DNA of 64,000 nucleotides from Rana temporaria (lineage: Eukaryota; Chordata; Amphibia; Anura; Ranidae), in contig NC_053501.1 of NCBI RefSeq assembly GCF_905171775.1, forward strand, positions 75,325,134 to 75,389,133. Reading direction: 5' to 3'. Position numbers and translations under genes: made by a program. Shown here one piece after another: positions 54,403 through 64,000 of this stretch (positions are counted from its first letter, which is position 1; each line of letters opens with the position of its first letter). The notes under the pieces were generated by a model, which had not been told where the DNA came from, searched no databases, and saw only the letters and a list, made by a program, of their open reading frames with translations.

Positions 54403-55719
54403 CTAGTCATCAAAAATCTTTGGGAACCGCTGCTTCAGGGACACCACCCATCCCTCATTATCTCCTAATGGAATGGTAACGGTGTTACAGGGACTTATGG
54501 CGATGTCTGGCATACCAAAGTGAGCAATCCAGTCTCTCCCGAAGAGAGGGGGTCCCCCATTTTCTAGGATATATAATGGCAGTCTCTTTGTCTGACCCTT
54601 GTACAATACCTTTACTTTTGCGTAACCCAGTGGGTGGAGTATCTGCTTTGAGTATGTCTGCAGTTTGATTGGTGTTGGGCGGACAGTTTTTCGGGTCTGA
54701 AGTTGTCTCCATTGTTTCTGGGTGATAACTGAAACTGCTGCTCCTGTGTCTACATCCATCTTGAGTCTCTTTCCCTCAACGGTTACATCTACAGTCATTG
54801 CGGAGGGTGCTGAATGCATATGATGTATGTCTAATCTGTGTAGCACTTCCTCATCCTCTGACTCAGATGATGATGTATATCTTCCCACCATATATGTCTT
54901 TGTCTTGGGGTTCAGAGGTTGTTTATCTCGCACCTTCTTGCTACGGCAAACTCGTTTCAGATGGCCGGTCCAACCGCAATTATGACATGACTGATCCTTA
55001 AACCGGCAGACTTTGTAATCATGGTCTGTATTGCCACAACGGTAGCAAGCTGACTCCCGGCTTGGTGGGGGTCTGTATTTCCAGTTTGCAGCAGTTGGCT
55101 TGACTGCTGTTCTGAAAACTTCCTGCTTCACCTCTTCCCTTCTGCTCTGGGGGTTCAATTCCTCTGTACCTTTTACAGCCATTTCCATCACTGAAGCTAT
55201 CTCAATTGCCTTTGTAAGGGTAAGGTCTTTCTCTGTTAACAGTCTCTTTTGGGTCGACTCACAATTCAGTCCCATGACAAACTTATCTCTCAGTGCAGTA
55301 GGTAGGTAGTCCCCAAAAGAACAGGTAGAGGCTAGTCTGCGAAGGGTGAGCACATAAACTTTAATCTCTTCACCTGTCTGCTGCTGCCTCTGATATAAGC
55401 AAAATCTTTCTGCAATTTCTAATGGTTTAAGCTGGAAGTGATCCTCTAGCAGTGTCAGCAGCTCTGCCAATGTCTTAGTTGCTGGTTTTACAGGGGAAAG
55501 CAGATCCCTGAGAGTGTCATATGTTTTGGCACCAACCACTGTCAGAAACACTGCTACTTGCCTGTTGTCTGTGATGGCATTTGCACTGAAATACTGTTCC
55601 AGTCTCTCAACCCAGGAACTCCAGGATGTCTGTTCTCCATCAAACTCACTTAATGTCCAGATTAATGACATTTTCCTGCTGGGATCTGTGATTGCTTTTA
55701 TCCAGGTGACAATCCACAA
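54403..55719 (-). CDS. gypsy Gag-protease (about 420-438 aa)
   Basis: Open frame ending in a TAG. The likely start is the second Met (MSLIWTLSEFDGEQTSW), as the first 16 codons look like leader. The gag core has 'TLAELLTLLEDHFQLKPLEI' and 'LRDKFVMGLNCESTQKRLL'. Two CCHC knuckles for RNA binding follow: CYRCGNTDHDYKVC and CHNCGWTGHLKRVC. An aspartic protease with the active site MDVDTGAAVSVI and a C-terminal 'LFGRDWIAHFG' comes next. The polyprotein would assemble particles and cleave itself in the cytoplasm. Confidence 0.88.
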   Translation of the reverse strand: MWIVTWIKAITDPSRKMSLIWTLSEFDGEQTSWSSWVERLEQYFSANAITDNRQVAVFLTVVGAKTYDTLRDLLSPVKPATKTLAELLTLLEDHFQLKPLEIAERFCLYQRQQQTGEEIKVYVLTLRRLASTCSFGDYLPTALRDKFVMGLNCESTQKRLLTEKDLTLTKAIEIASVMEMAVKGTEELNPQSRREEVKQEVFRTAVKPTAANWKYRPPPSRESACYRCGNTDHDYKVCRFKDQSCHNCGWTGHLKRVCRSKKVRDKQPLNPKTKTYMVGRYTSSSESEDEEVLHRLDIHHMHSAPSAMTVDVTVEGKRLKMDVDTGAAVSVITQKQWRQLQTRKTVRPTPIKLQTYSKQILHPLGYAKVKVLYKGQTKRLPLYILENGGPPLFGRDWIAHFGMPDIAISPCNTVTIPLGDNEGWVVSLKQRFPKIFDD

Positions 55720-55760
55720 TGTCTTTGTCTCTTTCTCAGACTGATAGACACTTTGTAAAT

Positions 55761-55777
55761 CCCATCCTCGTCGCCAA
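55761..55777 (-). promoter_or_regulatory. gypsy primer binding site, tRNA-Ser type
   Basis: On the minus strand it reads TTGGCGACGAGGATGGG directly after the 5' LTR. TGGCGACGAGG is complementary to the 3' end expected for tRNA-Ser(GCU). Confidence 0.65.
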
Positions 55778-56006
55778 TGTTATATATCCTCTGTGTTGTG
55801 AGAGACACAAGACTCTGGTCTGGAACAATGGATGTTTATTCAGTACAGGCTGTACACTGCAACATGCATCTCAGGACAGTACAGGTTATCTGCTTCCTAC
55901 ATGTGCTCTCTCTAAGATGGCTACTATGCCCCTTGACCCTTGTCATCACTGCTGGGTGGAGCCAGCCTTAAAGTGCCAGTACATGTGGAACCCTTCAGGT
56001 ATAACA
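55778..56006 (-). repeat. gypsy 5' LTR
   Basis: 229 bp with TGTTATA..TATAACA ends. It carries the promoter by analogy; 'gtacaggctgtacactgc' and other short palindromes are shared with the 3' copy. Confidence 0.92.
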
Positions 56007-56011
56007 GTTCC

Positions 56012-56969
56012 TCTTTTCCCTAGCAGCCAATTAAATCAATTTACCCCGCACTGTGACCTTGTGAGCTCCCCAATTAATGGTAGGGGAAGTATCCGATGCC
56101 TTATTATTACTAAAGTACTCTTGTAGTTCCTTTTCGATTTCAGCGTATAGTAAGGGGTCATTCAATAGGCTAACGTTAAGTCTCCAAGGAGAAGGGCTAG
56201 GTTTAGACCACAGTCCTTTCACTGACAATTTAATTGGAGAATGATCTGACCATGGGGTCGACAGTATCTTAACCGACATCACTTACGGCAGCAAAGGGGT
56301 ACGCACTAAGATGTGATCTATCCGGGAATACGTGTGGTGCACCTGTGAAAAGTGCGTGTAGTCTCTAACCGTGGGATTACTCTCCCGCCATGCATCTATT
56401 AAATCATACAGATGTAACAGGCGTGCAACCCTGCTACTACCAGTCGGTGGCCTTCTAAGTATCGGTCTAGCTGGATCAGATTTATCCATTATTCTGTCTA
56501 GCGGGATATTACTGTCTCCCCCCATTATAACCTGTCCCAGTATCTTAGGCATCAATATCCTGAGCATTTTGCTAAAGAATTTGGTCTGTCCCGTGTTTGG
56601 GGCATAATAAGATATAAAGGTGACCAGCTGGTCATGGAGGCGACCAGCCGCCATGACGTATCTACCTTCCTTATCTCTCACCACTGTAAGGGGAGTGAAG
56701 GGAGTCCGCCTGGATAGGCAGATCGCCACTCCACCCCGCTTAGCGGGTCCGCTTGCCAAATAAAATAGTGGATACTTCACATTTAGGTACCTAGGTGCCG
56801 ACGATTTCGAGAAGTGAGTCTCCTGTAACAAGAGGACATCAGCTTTCTGTTTCTGATAGAATTGAAAGGCCTTAGTCCTTTTCATGGGGGAATTAAAACC
56901 GTGTACATTATGGGTGACTATAGAATAGTCTGTGGGAAAACTACCGGCCATCGTGGTAGGGCAGAGCAC
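56012..56969 (-). pseudogene. L1/Tx1 ORF2, endonuclease part
   Basis: It starts with two Met options (MLCPTTMAGSFPTDYS). APE-type endonuclease motifs: 'YSIVTHNVHGFNSPMKRTKA', 'ADVLLLQETHF', 'RGGVAICLS', 'QVIMGGDSNIPLD', 'YSRIDHILV' and 'PWSDHSPI'. An in-frame TAA at 56283-56285 splits it just before the last motif, and another stop lies near 56031. The gypsy element at 46761-56006 cuts the frame; the RT continues at 43910-46755. Confidence 0.88.
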
Positions 56970-57632
56970 TCTTACCTTGTGTCAACCAGCACGAATAGGA
57001 AGCATCACTAAGACAGAACTTCGGCACGACCTGGGACCCGGGCCAAGTGGATACAGTGGAGCACGGAGCCGGAACTCGGGGGAGAAGGGTGGTACCATAG
57101 GGGAAAGAGAAGGAAAGGTATAAGTAAAAGAGCAAAAAACATACATTCGACCATAAGCCTGTAAAACTATTTACAGGCAACCTGAGATAGTGAACAACAT
57201 TATGGGGAATAGCCCCTACCGGATATAACATCCGGATTAGTATGCGCAAGGGTACCCTCCTCCGTAGAGGAGAAGTAGTCTCGCAACTGGGTGGCATGGA
57301 TGACCTCCCCGATCCAACCTACTAAAACCAAAAATGCAGGTCATTAAGACAAAAAAAAAAAAAACATGGAACACAGTTCTACTTCAGTAGTACCCATCAA
57401 AAAGTCAATGCAAAAAATAGCATGGAATAAACAACAACAAAAAAAAAAATAATAAAAAAAAAAGTTCTTTCCAAAAAATCTTCGATGAAGCCATTCTGGG
57501 TAGAACAGGAACCATGCGCTTCACGCGCAACTGGGGCGATTAGGTTCAGGCCACGGCCCCCAGTGGACTAAAATCAAGTCACCAAGAAAGGAAATCTGCT
57601 CACCCCACCCCAGGGGGTAGTTGAGTCCATGT
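56970..57632 (-). other. L1/Tx1 inter-ORF spacer
   Basis: It lies between ORF1 end and ORF2 start, with A-rich runs near 57350-57470. The minus frame at 57521-57751 is the ORF1 end read in another frame. No separate gene is seen. Confidence 0.6.
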
Positions 57633-58861
57633 TCAGGTCCTCTGAGGAGATCTAGAAGACTGCGAGTGTCTGCGGTTCTGCCACAGTGGGGAGATGGGTT
57701 GATGATCCTGACGGGAGACGGAGGCATCCGAATCCCGAGCGATGATTCCAAGACTCAGTAAAAGATCTTCGCCATCAGAAAACTTTGTGAAGGCATGGGA
57801 ACGGCCCTGATATGTGAACGACAGCCGAAATGGGAAAGCCCAGCGGTATTTTATCTGCTTACGTACAAGTTGCTGCAGCAAAGGTTTCAGATTTCTGCGT
57901 TTTTGCACCGTGGAAGGGGCTAGATCAGTGAAAAGCTGAATTTGTGCTCCAAACAGTGACAGATCCTGTCTATTGCGAGCCGCCAGCATTAACCTCTCTT
58001 TGATTCGGTAATAGTGCGGCTTGACTATAATGTCACGCGGGAGGCCATCCTTCCTTGGGGCCGTTAGGGCTCGATGAATGCGGTCAATCTCCATATGATG
58101 TGCCTTAATGTCAGGAATCAGGTCTTTCATCAAATCCCTCCTGGCTCCTTCCAAATCAGTTTTTGTTTTTCCGGAAGACCACGTATGCGCACATTCTCTC
58201 TGCGAGAGCGGTTCTCCAAATCTTCAATCTTAGTATACGCCTCTTCCAACCTATCTTGAAGGTCAGCGATCATGTTTGAGTTTTGATTGACCTTTTTGAC
58301 AGTACTGTCCACTTTAGTTTCTATCATCTCAAATCTCTCTCCCAGGCCATGAATGTCCCTCTTGAGGTCTGTAGTAATCAGAGTGCAGGCTTTAGATAGC
58401 TCCTGTTGTAGCATTGCTGAGAAGCGAGCTAGCAGGACTGCATCCCCAGAATATGCGGGTGGTTGAGGTGCTGAAGCATTCAAGCTAGATTGGCTAAACA
58501 CAGCCTCTGTCAGCTCGGCCATATTCCTGTCCATGGATGACACAGGGGAATCTACCATTGCCTGCATGCCTTTGTATGTGGCTGGGGATGAGGGCTGTGA
58601 GAAAGACTCACCCTGCAGCTCTGCCTCCTGCTCTCCTGATGACTGTGAGGAGAAGAGATCCCTGGGGTAGCCAGCCTGGGTCTCCTCATCATCCTGATGC
58701 GGCTTCTGTGTCCTGGAGGCCTGGCTGCCTCGTGTGTCGACGCGGCCCGGCGCCATCTTGGAATGCGGCCTGTGACCTGGAGAGGGCCCCGCTACTCTGT
58801 GGGGCTTAGCCTGTGTGTTGTGGCCTTTTTTGGGTTGTCCCCTCGCCCTCCTATTCATCAC
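57633..58861 (-). pseudogene. L1/Tx1 ORF1 protein, one frameshift
   Basis: It starts MMNRRARGQPKKGHNTQ at 58861, about 120 bp after the element's 5' end. The N-terminal part is basic and low-complexity. A coiled coil follows (heptads in 'MIETKVDSTVKKVNQNSNMI' and 'ADLQDRLEEAYTKIEDLENR'), then the start of the RRM 'RRENVRIRGLPE'. A frameshift near 58145 leads to the rest of RRM and the C-terminal domain, with 'IQLFTDLAPSTVQKRRNLK' and 'QIKYRWAFPFRLSF'. The layout is that of the trimeric RNA-binding ORF1 proteins of L1 elements. A single indel is the only visible break, apart from the unclear C-terminus near 57640. Confidence 0.85.
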
Positions 58862-59064
58862 TACCGCGGGCCTCCGATCGCGCTGTTCCCGAAGTCAGGG
58901 AGCCGCTGCCTGCGCTGTAAATAGCTGTTGTTGGCCTTCAGAGCACGTCCGTCCTCGGGAACCCGCGCATGCGCACTTATTATGTTTTTGCTTTTAAAGG
59001 GATGAGATGGCAACCCTAGAAAGATCAGAAAAAAAACAATGGCTGGGTAAGGCCGGCCCGGTGT

Positions 59065-62000
59065 TTATTCTGCACAAGGTACGGACAAGTCCTGTGGGAT
59101 CCATGCCTGGTTCATTTTAATGAACGTGAGCTTGTCCACATTGGCTCTGGACAGGCGGCTGCGCTTGTCTGTGATAACGCCCCCTGCCGTGCTAAATACA
59201 CAATCAGACAATACACTGGCCGCAGGGCAGGGCAGGCCAGCACCTCCAAGGCGTAAAGGGCAAGCTCAGGCCATGTGCCCAATTTGGAGACCCAGAAGTT
59301 TAAGGGGGCATAGCCGTCATTCAGTACGTGTAGGCGTGTGCACACATACTGCTCCACCATGTTGCTGAAATGCTGCCTCCTGCTAAAACGTATCAGCTGG
59401 TGGTGCTGTTTGTTGTGGCATGCTGACAAAGCTTTTCCACATTTCGGCCATGCTAACCCTGCCTTCTGAGGTGCTGGCGGTGCCCCTGCTGCGTTGGCGA
59501 CCTCTTCCTCCTCCTCTGCCTTCGCCTTCTGCTTCCACTGTGCCCCCGCTGCCAGGTGGGAATTGCACCAGCAGCGCATCTACCAGCGTGCACTTGTACT
59601 CGCGCATCTTGCGTTCACGCTCCAGTGAGGGGATTAAGGACAGTACATTGTCCTTGTAACGGGGATCCAGCAGCGTGGCCACCCAGTAATCAGCACCTGT
59701 CATAATGTGCGAAATACGCCAGTCGTTGCGGAGACACTGCAGCATGTAATTGCTCATGTGTGCCAGGCTGCCCAGAGTCAACGAACAGCTGTCCTCTGTG
59801 GGAGGTGTATCATCTGTGTCCTCTGTATCCCCCCAGCCACGCACCAGTAATGGCCATGAGCTGGTCTGGATGCCATCCTGCTGTGAACATGGTTCCTCCT
59901 CCTCCTCCTCCATGTCTTCCTCCTCCTCATCCTCCACCGCGTCATCCTCCAGAACTGTGCCCTTGCTAGACAATTGTGTACCTGGCCTTTGTTGGTGTAC
60001 GAACCCACCCTCAGAGTCACTTGTGAATGACTGCCCTGAAAGCCTTGCAAATGATCCCGATTCATCCTCCTCCTCCTCCTGTGCCACATCCTCTTCCATC
60101 ATCGCCCATAGCGTTTTTTCAAGGAGGCATAGAACTGGGATAGTCACACTGATAGCGGCATCATTGGCACTGGCCATGTTGGTGGAGTACTCAAAACAGC
60201 GCAACAAGGCACACAGGTCTTGCATGGAGGCCCAGTTATTGGTGGTAAAGTGGTTCTGTTCCGCAGAGCGACTCACGCGTGCGTGCTGCAGCTGGAACTC
60301 CACTATCGCCTGCTGCTACTCGCACAGTCTGGCCAGCATGTGCAAGGTGGAGTTCCACCTTGTGGGCACATCACATATGAGGCGGTGAGCGGGAAGGCCA
60401 AAGTTACGCTGCAGCGCTGCCAGGCGAGCAGCAGCAGGGTGAGAACGCCGAAAGTGCGCACAGATGGCCCGCACTTTCTGCAGCAGCTGTGGCATATCGG
60501 GGTAAGTTTTCAGGAAACTCTGCACCACCAAATTCAGCACATGCACCAGGCAAGGGATGTGCGTCAAACTGGCTAGGCCCAGAGCTGCTACGAGATTATC
60601 CGTTATCGCACACCACCAGGCCCGGCTTGAGGCTCACTGACGCCAACCACTCATCGGTCTGTTGTTCCATGTCCCTCCACAACTCCTGCGCGGTGTGTGG
60701 TTTTTCCCCCAAAACAGGAACGTTTTAAAACTGCCTGCTGGCGTTTACCCATGGCTGTGCTGAAGTTGGTGGTGAATTTGTTACGCTGACTGGATGAGGA
60801 GGCGGTAGAGGATGAGGAAGCGGAGTAGAAGGAGTTAGGAACAGGAGGCAAACTGAAGCGCCCTGCAATCCTTGGTGGTGGAAGGACATGCGCCAAACTG
60901 CTATCCGCCTCAGGCCCAGCCACCACTACATTTACCCAGTGCGCATTTAGGGAGATATAACGTCCCTGATTGTGCTTACTGGTCCACGTATCGTAGTTAG
61001 GTGGACCTTGGCACAGATGGCGTTGCGCAGTGCACACCTGATTTTGTCCCCCACTTGGTTGTGCAGGGAAGGGATGGCTCGCCTGGAAAAGTAGTGGCGG
61101 CTGGGCACGACGTATTGTGGGACAGCCAATGCCATCAGGCTTTTAAAACTCTGTGTCTCCACCAGACGGAATGGCCAGTAATTTTGAAATGCTGGCATTC
61201 AGGGCCAGGGAATGCGGGTGGATAGAGGAGTACTTCCTCTTACGCTCCAGTGTTTGGGAGATAAGGAGCTGAATGCTTCCATGGGACATTGTGGAGATGT
61301 TTGGTGACCCAGGTGGTAGTGTTGCTTTCCGGTCCTCTAATTGAGGGGTGGCAGGTGGCACTGTCACTATGGAGGTGGATGAAGAGGCAGAGAGGCCCGA
61401 GACTGATGCAGAAGAGGAAGCAGGAGGAGCCAGAGACCTTTCTTGGTTTTTCAGGTGTCTACTCCACCGCAGCTCGTGCTTTGGACTTAGATGCCTGGTC
61501 ATGCAGGTTGTGCTCAGGTTGAGAATGTTTATGCCTCGCTTCAGGCTCTGATTGCACAACGTGCAAACCACGCGTGTCTTGTCATCAGCACATTGTGTGA
61601 AGAACTGCCACGCTAGGGAACTCCTTGGACCTGGCTTTGGTGTGCTGGGTCCCTTGCTGCGTTGGGCAGTAGCAGGCGTACTGTCTAGGGGACGCTCTGC
61701 TGTGGCACCCTGCTCCCTCTTCTGCTGTGCTGGTGGCTCTGTGCGACCACCGCCTCTTCCTCCGAACTACACGGGTCACCTGCATGAGGTTGATTCCATG
61801 TCAGGTCGAGGACCTCATCGTCCTGCACATCATCTTCCACCCAGTCTTCACCACTGCCCTCCTTGTCGGTCTGCACAATTGCAAAAGCACCAGCAGTTGG
61901 CAACTGTGTTTCATCATCATCCAAGACGTGCTGTGATGGTCCCCCCATGTACTCATCTTGAAATATAAGTGGTTGGTCATCGGTGCACTCAATCTCTTCC

Positions 62001-62458
62001 CCTTCTGGGGCTGGGCTAGGTGGATGGCCCTGGGAACACATGCTAACAGACTCATCAAAAAGAAGAATAGACTGCTGCATGCTTTGGGGCTCAGACTGCT
62101 TGGCTGATTTGCAAGGGGGTGAGGTAAAAGACTGATGGTGGACATCGGCTGCAGGCGCCAACTCTGAACTTTCAGCACAAGACTGGTTGGAAAACAATGT
62201 GAAGGAACTGGAGGCACTGTCAGCAACCCAATCTACTACCGCCTGTTCTGCTCCTGGCCTCAACATTCGTAGAGCTGGATTAGGCCCAACCAAATACCGC
62301 TGCAGGCTCTGTCGGCTACTCGCACCTGAGAAAGGTGTTTCACTTGTGCGTGTAGCCGGCACAGATCGACCACGTCCTCTCCCTGTAACAGGAGCTCCAC
62401 CAGCAGCACCACGACCGCGGCCATGTCCCTTATTTGACGTTTTCCTCATATTTCTCAA
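59065..62458 (-). pseudogene. hAT transposase with BED finger, frameshifted
   Basis: Pieces in order on the minus strand. An N-terminal region (62458-61685) is basic at the start ('GRGRGAAGG') and acidic at the end. A BED-type zinc finger follows (61571-61143): C-x2-C in 'VCTLCNQSLKRG', H-x4-H in 'TRHLSPKHEL'. Next is the hAT core (60567-60316) with 'CLVHVLNLVVQSFL' and 'DVPTRWNSTLHMLARL'. Then an insertion-domain part with long acidic runs and 'DYWVATLLDPRYKD' (60303-59383). The hATC dimerisation region has 'YAPLNFWVSKLGTWPELA', then after a frameshift 'DCVFSTAGGVITDKRSRLS', ending at the stop at 59065. At least four frameshifts are present, so it is dead. The domain order is that of Ac/ZBED-like hAT transposases. 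Confidence 0.82.
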
Positions 62459-62489
62459 ATTTAGGGTCTTGTCCTAATTTTGAGAAATT

Positions 62490-63120
62490 TTAAATACAAA
62501 AATAGCCCTAAACAATTGTACTGCACAGACAGTATATGACAGGGGACAGGTAGAGAGTGTGCTGGTGAAATGGGCAAAGATTCACCTATATATTTCTCTA
62601 CCTATACCAAGAAGCAGGTAACCCAGCCCTAAACAATTGTACTGCACAGACAGTATATGACAGGGGGCAGGTAGAGTGTGCTGGTGAAATGGGCAGAGAT
62701 TCACCTATACATTTCTCTACCTATACCAAGAAGCAGGTAACCCAGCCCCAAACAATTGTACTGCACAGACAGTATATGACAGGGGACAGGTAGAGAGTGT
62801 GCTGGTGAAATGGGCAGAGATTCACCTATATATTTCTCTACCTAGAGCAAGAAGCAGGTAACCCAGCCCTAAACAATTGTACTGCACAGACAGTATATGA
62901 CAGGGGACAGGTAGAGTGTGCTGGTGAAATGGGCAGAGATTCACTTATATATTTCTCTACCTAGAGCAAGAAGCAGGTAACCCAGCCCTAAACAATTGTA
63001 CTGCACAGACAGTATATGACAGCGGACAGGTAGAGTGTGCTGGTGAAATGGGCAGAGATTCACCTATATATTTCTCTACCTATACCAAGAAGCAGGAACC
63101 CAGCCCTAAACAATGTACTA
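62490..63120. repeat. tandem array, ~120-bp unit, five copies
   Basis: Units of the form 'ccctaaacaattgtactgca' ... 'agaagcaggtaaccc', part of the hAT 5' region. They differ by a few bases; some have 'agagagtgtg' and others 'agagtgtg'. Confidence 0.92.
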
Positions 63121-63149
63121 TATGAAGCAGATGTCACAGAAATCAAGAG

Positions 63150-63700
63150 TGCTGGTTTAGATTTCTGAAGCAGCATACACCTCACTGACACTGTCCCTCA
63201 AAATCCGGAGCCTGTCCCTACCATAGCTACACCAGACTGACAAGCGCCCCATAAACCATAAGATGATAATGATGTCAAAGAAATAAATAGTGCTTAGTTA
63301 GATTTCTGAAGCAGGATCAAACCTCACTGACACTGTCCCTAAGAATCATTCAGCAGCCTCTCCCTGTCATAACTAGAGCAGATTTCAACGAATAAAGAAT
63401 GCTTGTTTAGATGTATGAAGCAGGATCAAACCTCACTGACACTGTCCCTAAGAATCATTCAGCAGCCTCTCCCTGTCATAACTGGAGCGGAGTTCAATGA
63501 ATAAAGAATGCTTGTTTAGATGTATGAAGCAGGATCAAACCTCACTGACACTGTCCCTAAGAATCATTCAGCAGCCTCTCCCTGTCATAAGTAGAGCGGA
63601 GTTCTATGAATAAAGAATGCTTGTTTAGATGTATGAAGCAGGATCAAACCTCACTGACACTGTCCCTAAGCAGCAGAATCAGCAGCCTCTCCCTACACTA
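63150..63700. repeat. second tandem array, ~115-bp unit, about five copies
   Basis: Units contain 'cctcactgacactgtcccta' and 'aataaagaatgcttgtttag'. The first unit is the most divergent and the last is truncated. It lies between the first array and the hAT right end. Confidence 0.9.
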
Positions 63701-63879
63701 GCTAATGCAGAGTGACGACCTGTGCTGTGTGCCTCGATCTAATATAGAGGCTGGTCACATGCTGGGTCACATGCTGCACTGGCCAATCACAGCCATGCCA
63801 TAAGTAGGCATGACTGTGATCAGTTCCCAGTCACAGTAGTAAAACGAATGGCGATTGGCTGCCGTGCAGCGCACCAAAA

Positions 63880-63996
63880 CATACCCGAACTCCGAACCCG
63901 AACCCGGACTTTTTTCAATTATTCGGGTTCGGGAGCAAAAAAAAAACAAAGTTCGTACCGAACCCGAACTTTACAGTTCGGGTTCACTCAACCCTA
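63880..63996 (-). repeat. hAT right end with CGAACCCGGAC repeats
   Basis: Several 'cgaacccgaac' words, some inverted, precede the terminal repeat ending 63996. The matching cluster is at 41960-42080 at the other end. These subterminal repeats are likely transposase binding sites (inference from hAT biology). Confidence 0.75.
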
Positions 63997-64000
63997 AAGA

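Larger units (their letters stand above)
46761..56006 (-). mobile_element. Ty3/gypsy LTR retrotransposon, split by a Penelope-like element
   Basis: LTRs of 227 and 229 bp at 46761-46987 and 55778-56006; 5-bp duplication GTTCC at 46756-46760 and 56007-56011. About 4.8 kb remain without the inner insert. The order on the minus strand is 5' LTR, tRNA-Ser-type primer site, gag-protease, RT-RNase H, integrase, purine tract, 3' LTR. The LTRs are almost identical, so the insertion is young. Confidence 0.92.
43545..58980 (-). mobile_element. full-length L1/Tx1-type LINE, split by a gypsy element
   Basis: The 16-bp duplication TATGTTTTTGCTTTTA lies at 43529-43544 and 58981-58996. Without the insert it is about 6.2 kb. 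The order on the minus strand is a ~120-bp 5' leader, ORF1 (58861 down), ORF2 (56969 down) and a 3' end with AATAAA just before the tail. Several stops and frameshifts are present. Confidence 0.88.
43394..59018. mobile_element. hAT-like MITE (about 173 bp) split by a LINE
   Basis: Terminal repeats TAGGGTTGCTACCTCATCCC (43394) and, inverted, TAGGGTTGCCATCTCATCCC (59018), both followed by TTTAAA. The 8-bp duplication GAAAGATC lies at 43386-43393 and 59019-59026. Confidence 0.88.
41939..63996 (-). mobile_element. hAT element with nested insertions (about 5.6 kb without them)
   Basis: Ends: TAGAGTTGAGCGGAC (41939) and, inverted, TAGGGTTGAGTGAAC (63996). Both are followed by 'cgaacccggac'-type repeats. 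The left flank is AAGACGAC (41931-41938); the right flank AAGA (63997-64000) matches its first four bases before the window stops. The transposase remnant is on the minus strand at 59065-62458. Insertions: a TTAA element (42277-43142) and a hAT-like MITE (43394-59018) that holds everything else. Confidence 0.8.

Noticed and set aside
62490..63120. Regularly repeated units considered as a CRISPR array
   Set aside because: Units of about 120 bp repeat in full with no unique spacers, in a vertebrate hAT element.

Overview
This is vertebrate DNA, most likely from a frog and probably a ranid. That assignment is inference, from the mix of repeats: L1/Tx1-type LINEs, CR1-like LINEs, Penelope-like elements, Harbinger, hAT, a Tc1/mariner, TTAA-flanked elements and a degraded endogenous retrovirus. 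I see no host gene, no tRNA or rRNA and no CRISPR. Almost every base that can be assigned belongs to a mobile element or a tandem repeat, and many elements sit inside one another.

Layout. 1-5465: LINE fragments and short non-autonomous DNA elements (TTAA-flanked, hAT-like, Harbinger-like). 5466-10110: a 5'-truncated L1/Tx1-type LINE on the + strand. 10107-16774: a degraded retrovirus on the - strand, with a Lys-type primer site, an integrase remnant and LTRs. 16775-18650: a CR1-like LINE split by a TTAA element. 19176-27718: an 8.5 kb Harbinger element carrying three apparently intact, intron-containing genes: a DDE transposase (406 aa), a Myb/SANT-like protein (350 aa) and a MADF-BESS protein (328 aa). 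27800-33205: two 20-22 bp minisatellites, a high-copy frog repeat and two adjacent MITEs, one of which carries the ends of the Harbinger element. 33371-36578: a 3.2 kb near-perfect palindrome. 36798-41168: a TTAA element holding a Penelope-like element and other inserts. 41522-64000: a nest eight levels deep.

The nest, from outside in: a TGCCGCGTACACACG-type MITE; a hAT element (41939-63996) with BED finger, transposase remnant and tandem arrays; a 173-bp hAT-like MITE (8-bp duplication GAAAGATC); a full-length L1/Tx1-type LINE (16-bp duplication); a Ty3/gypsy element (5-bp duplication GTTCC); a 5'-truncated Penelope-like element (15-bp duplication); an intact DD37E Tc1/mariner (TA); and a 199-bp insert with a 12-bp duplication. 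Each layer is supported by its own target duplication except the outermost, whose right half lies outside the window. The hAT's right duplication is cut by the window edge after 4 of 8 bases.

The two observations most worth following up are the three-gene Harbinger, in which a transposase travels with two different DNA-binding proteins and an untouched coding capacity, and a hammerhead-ribozyme-like motif with the same layout at four loci, two of them inside elements that also carry Penelope-type C-terminal coding remnants.
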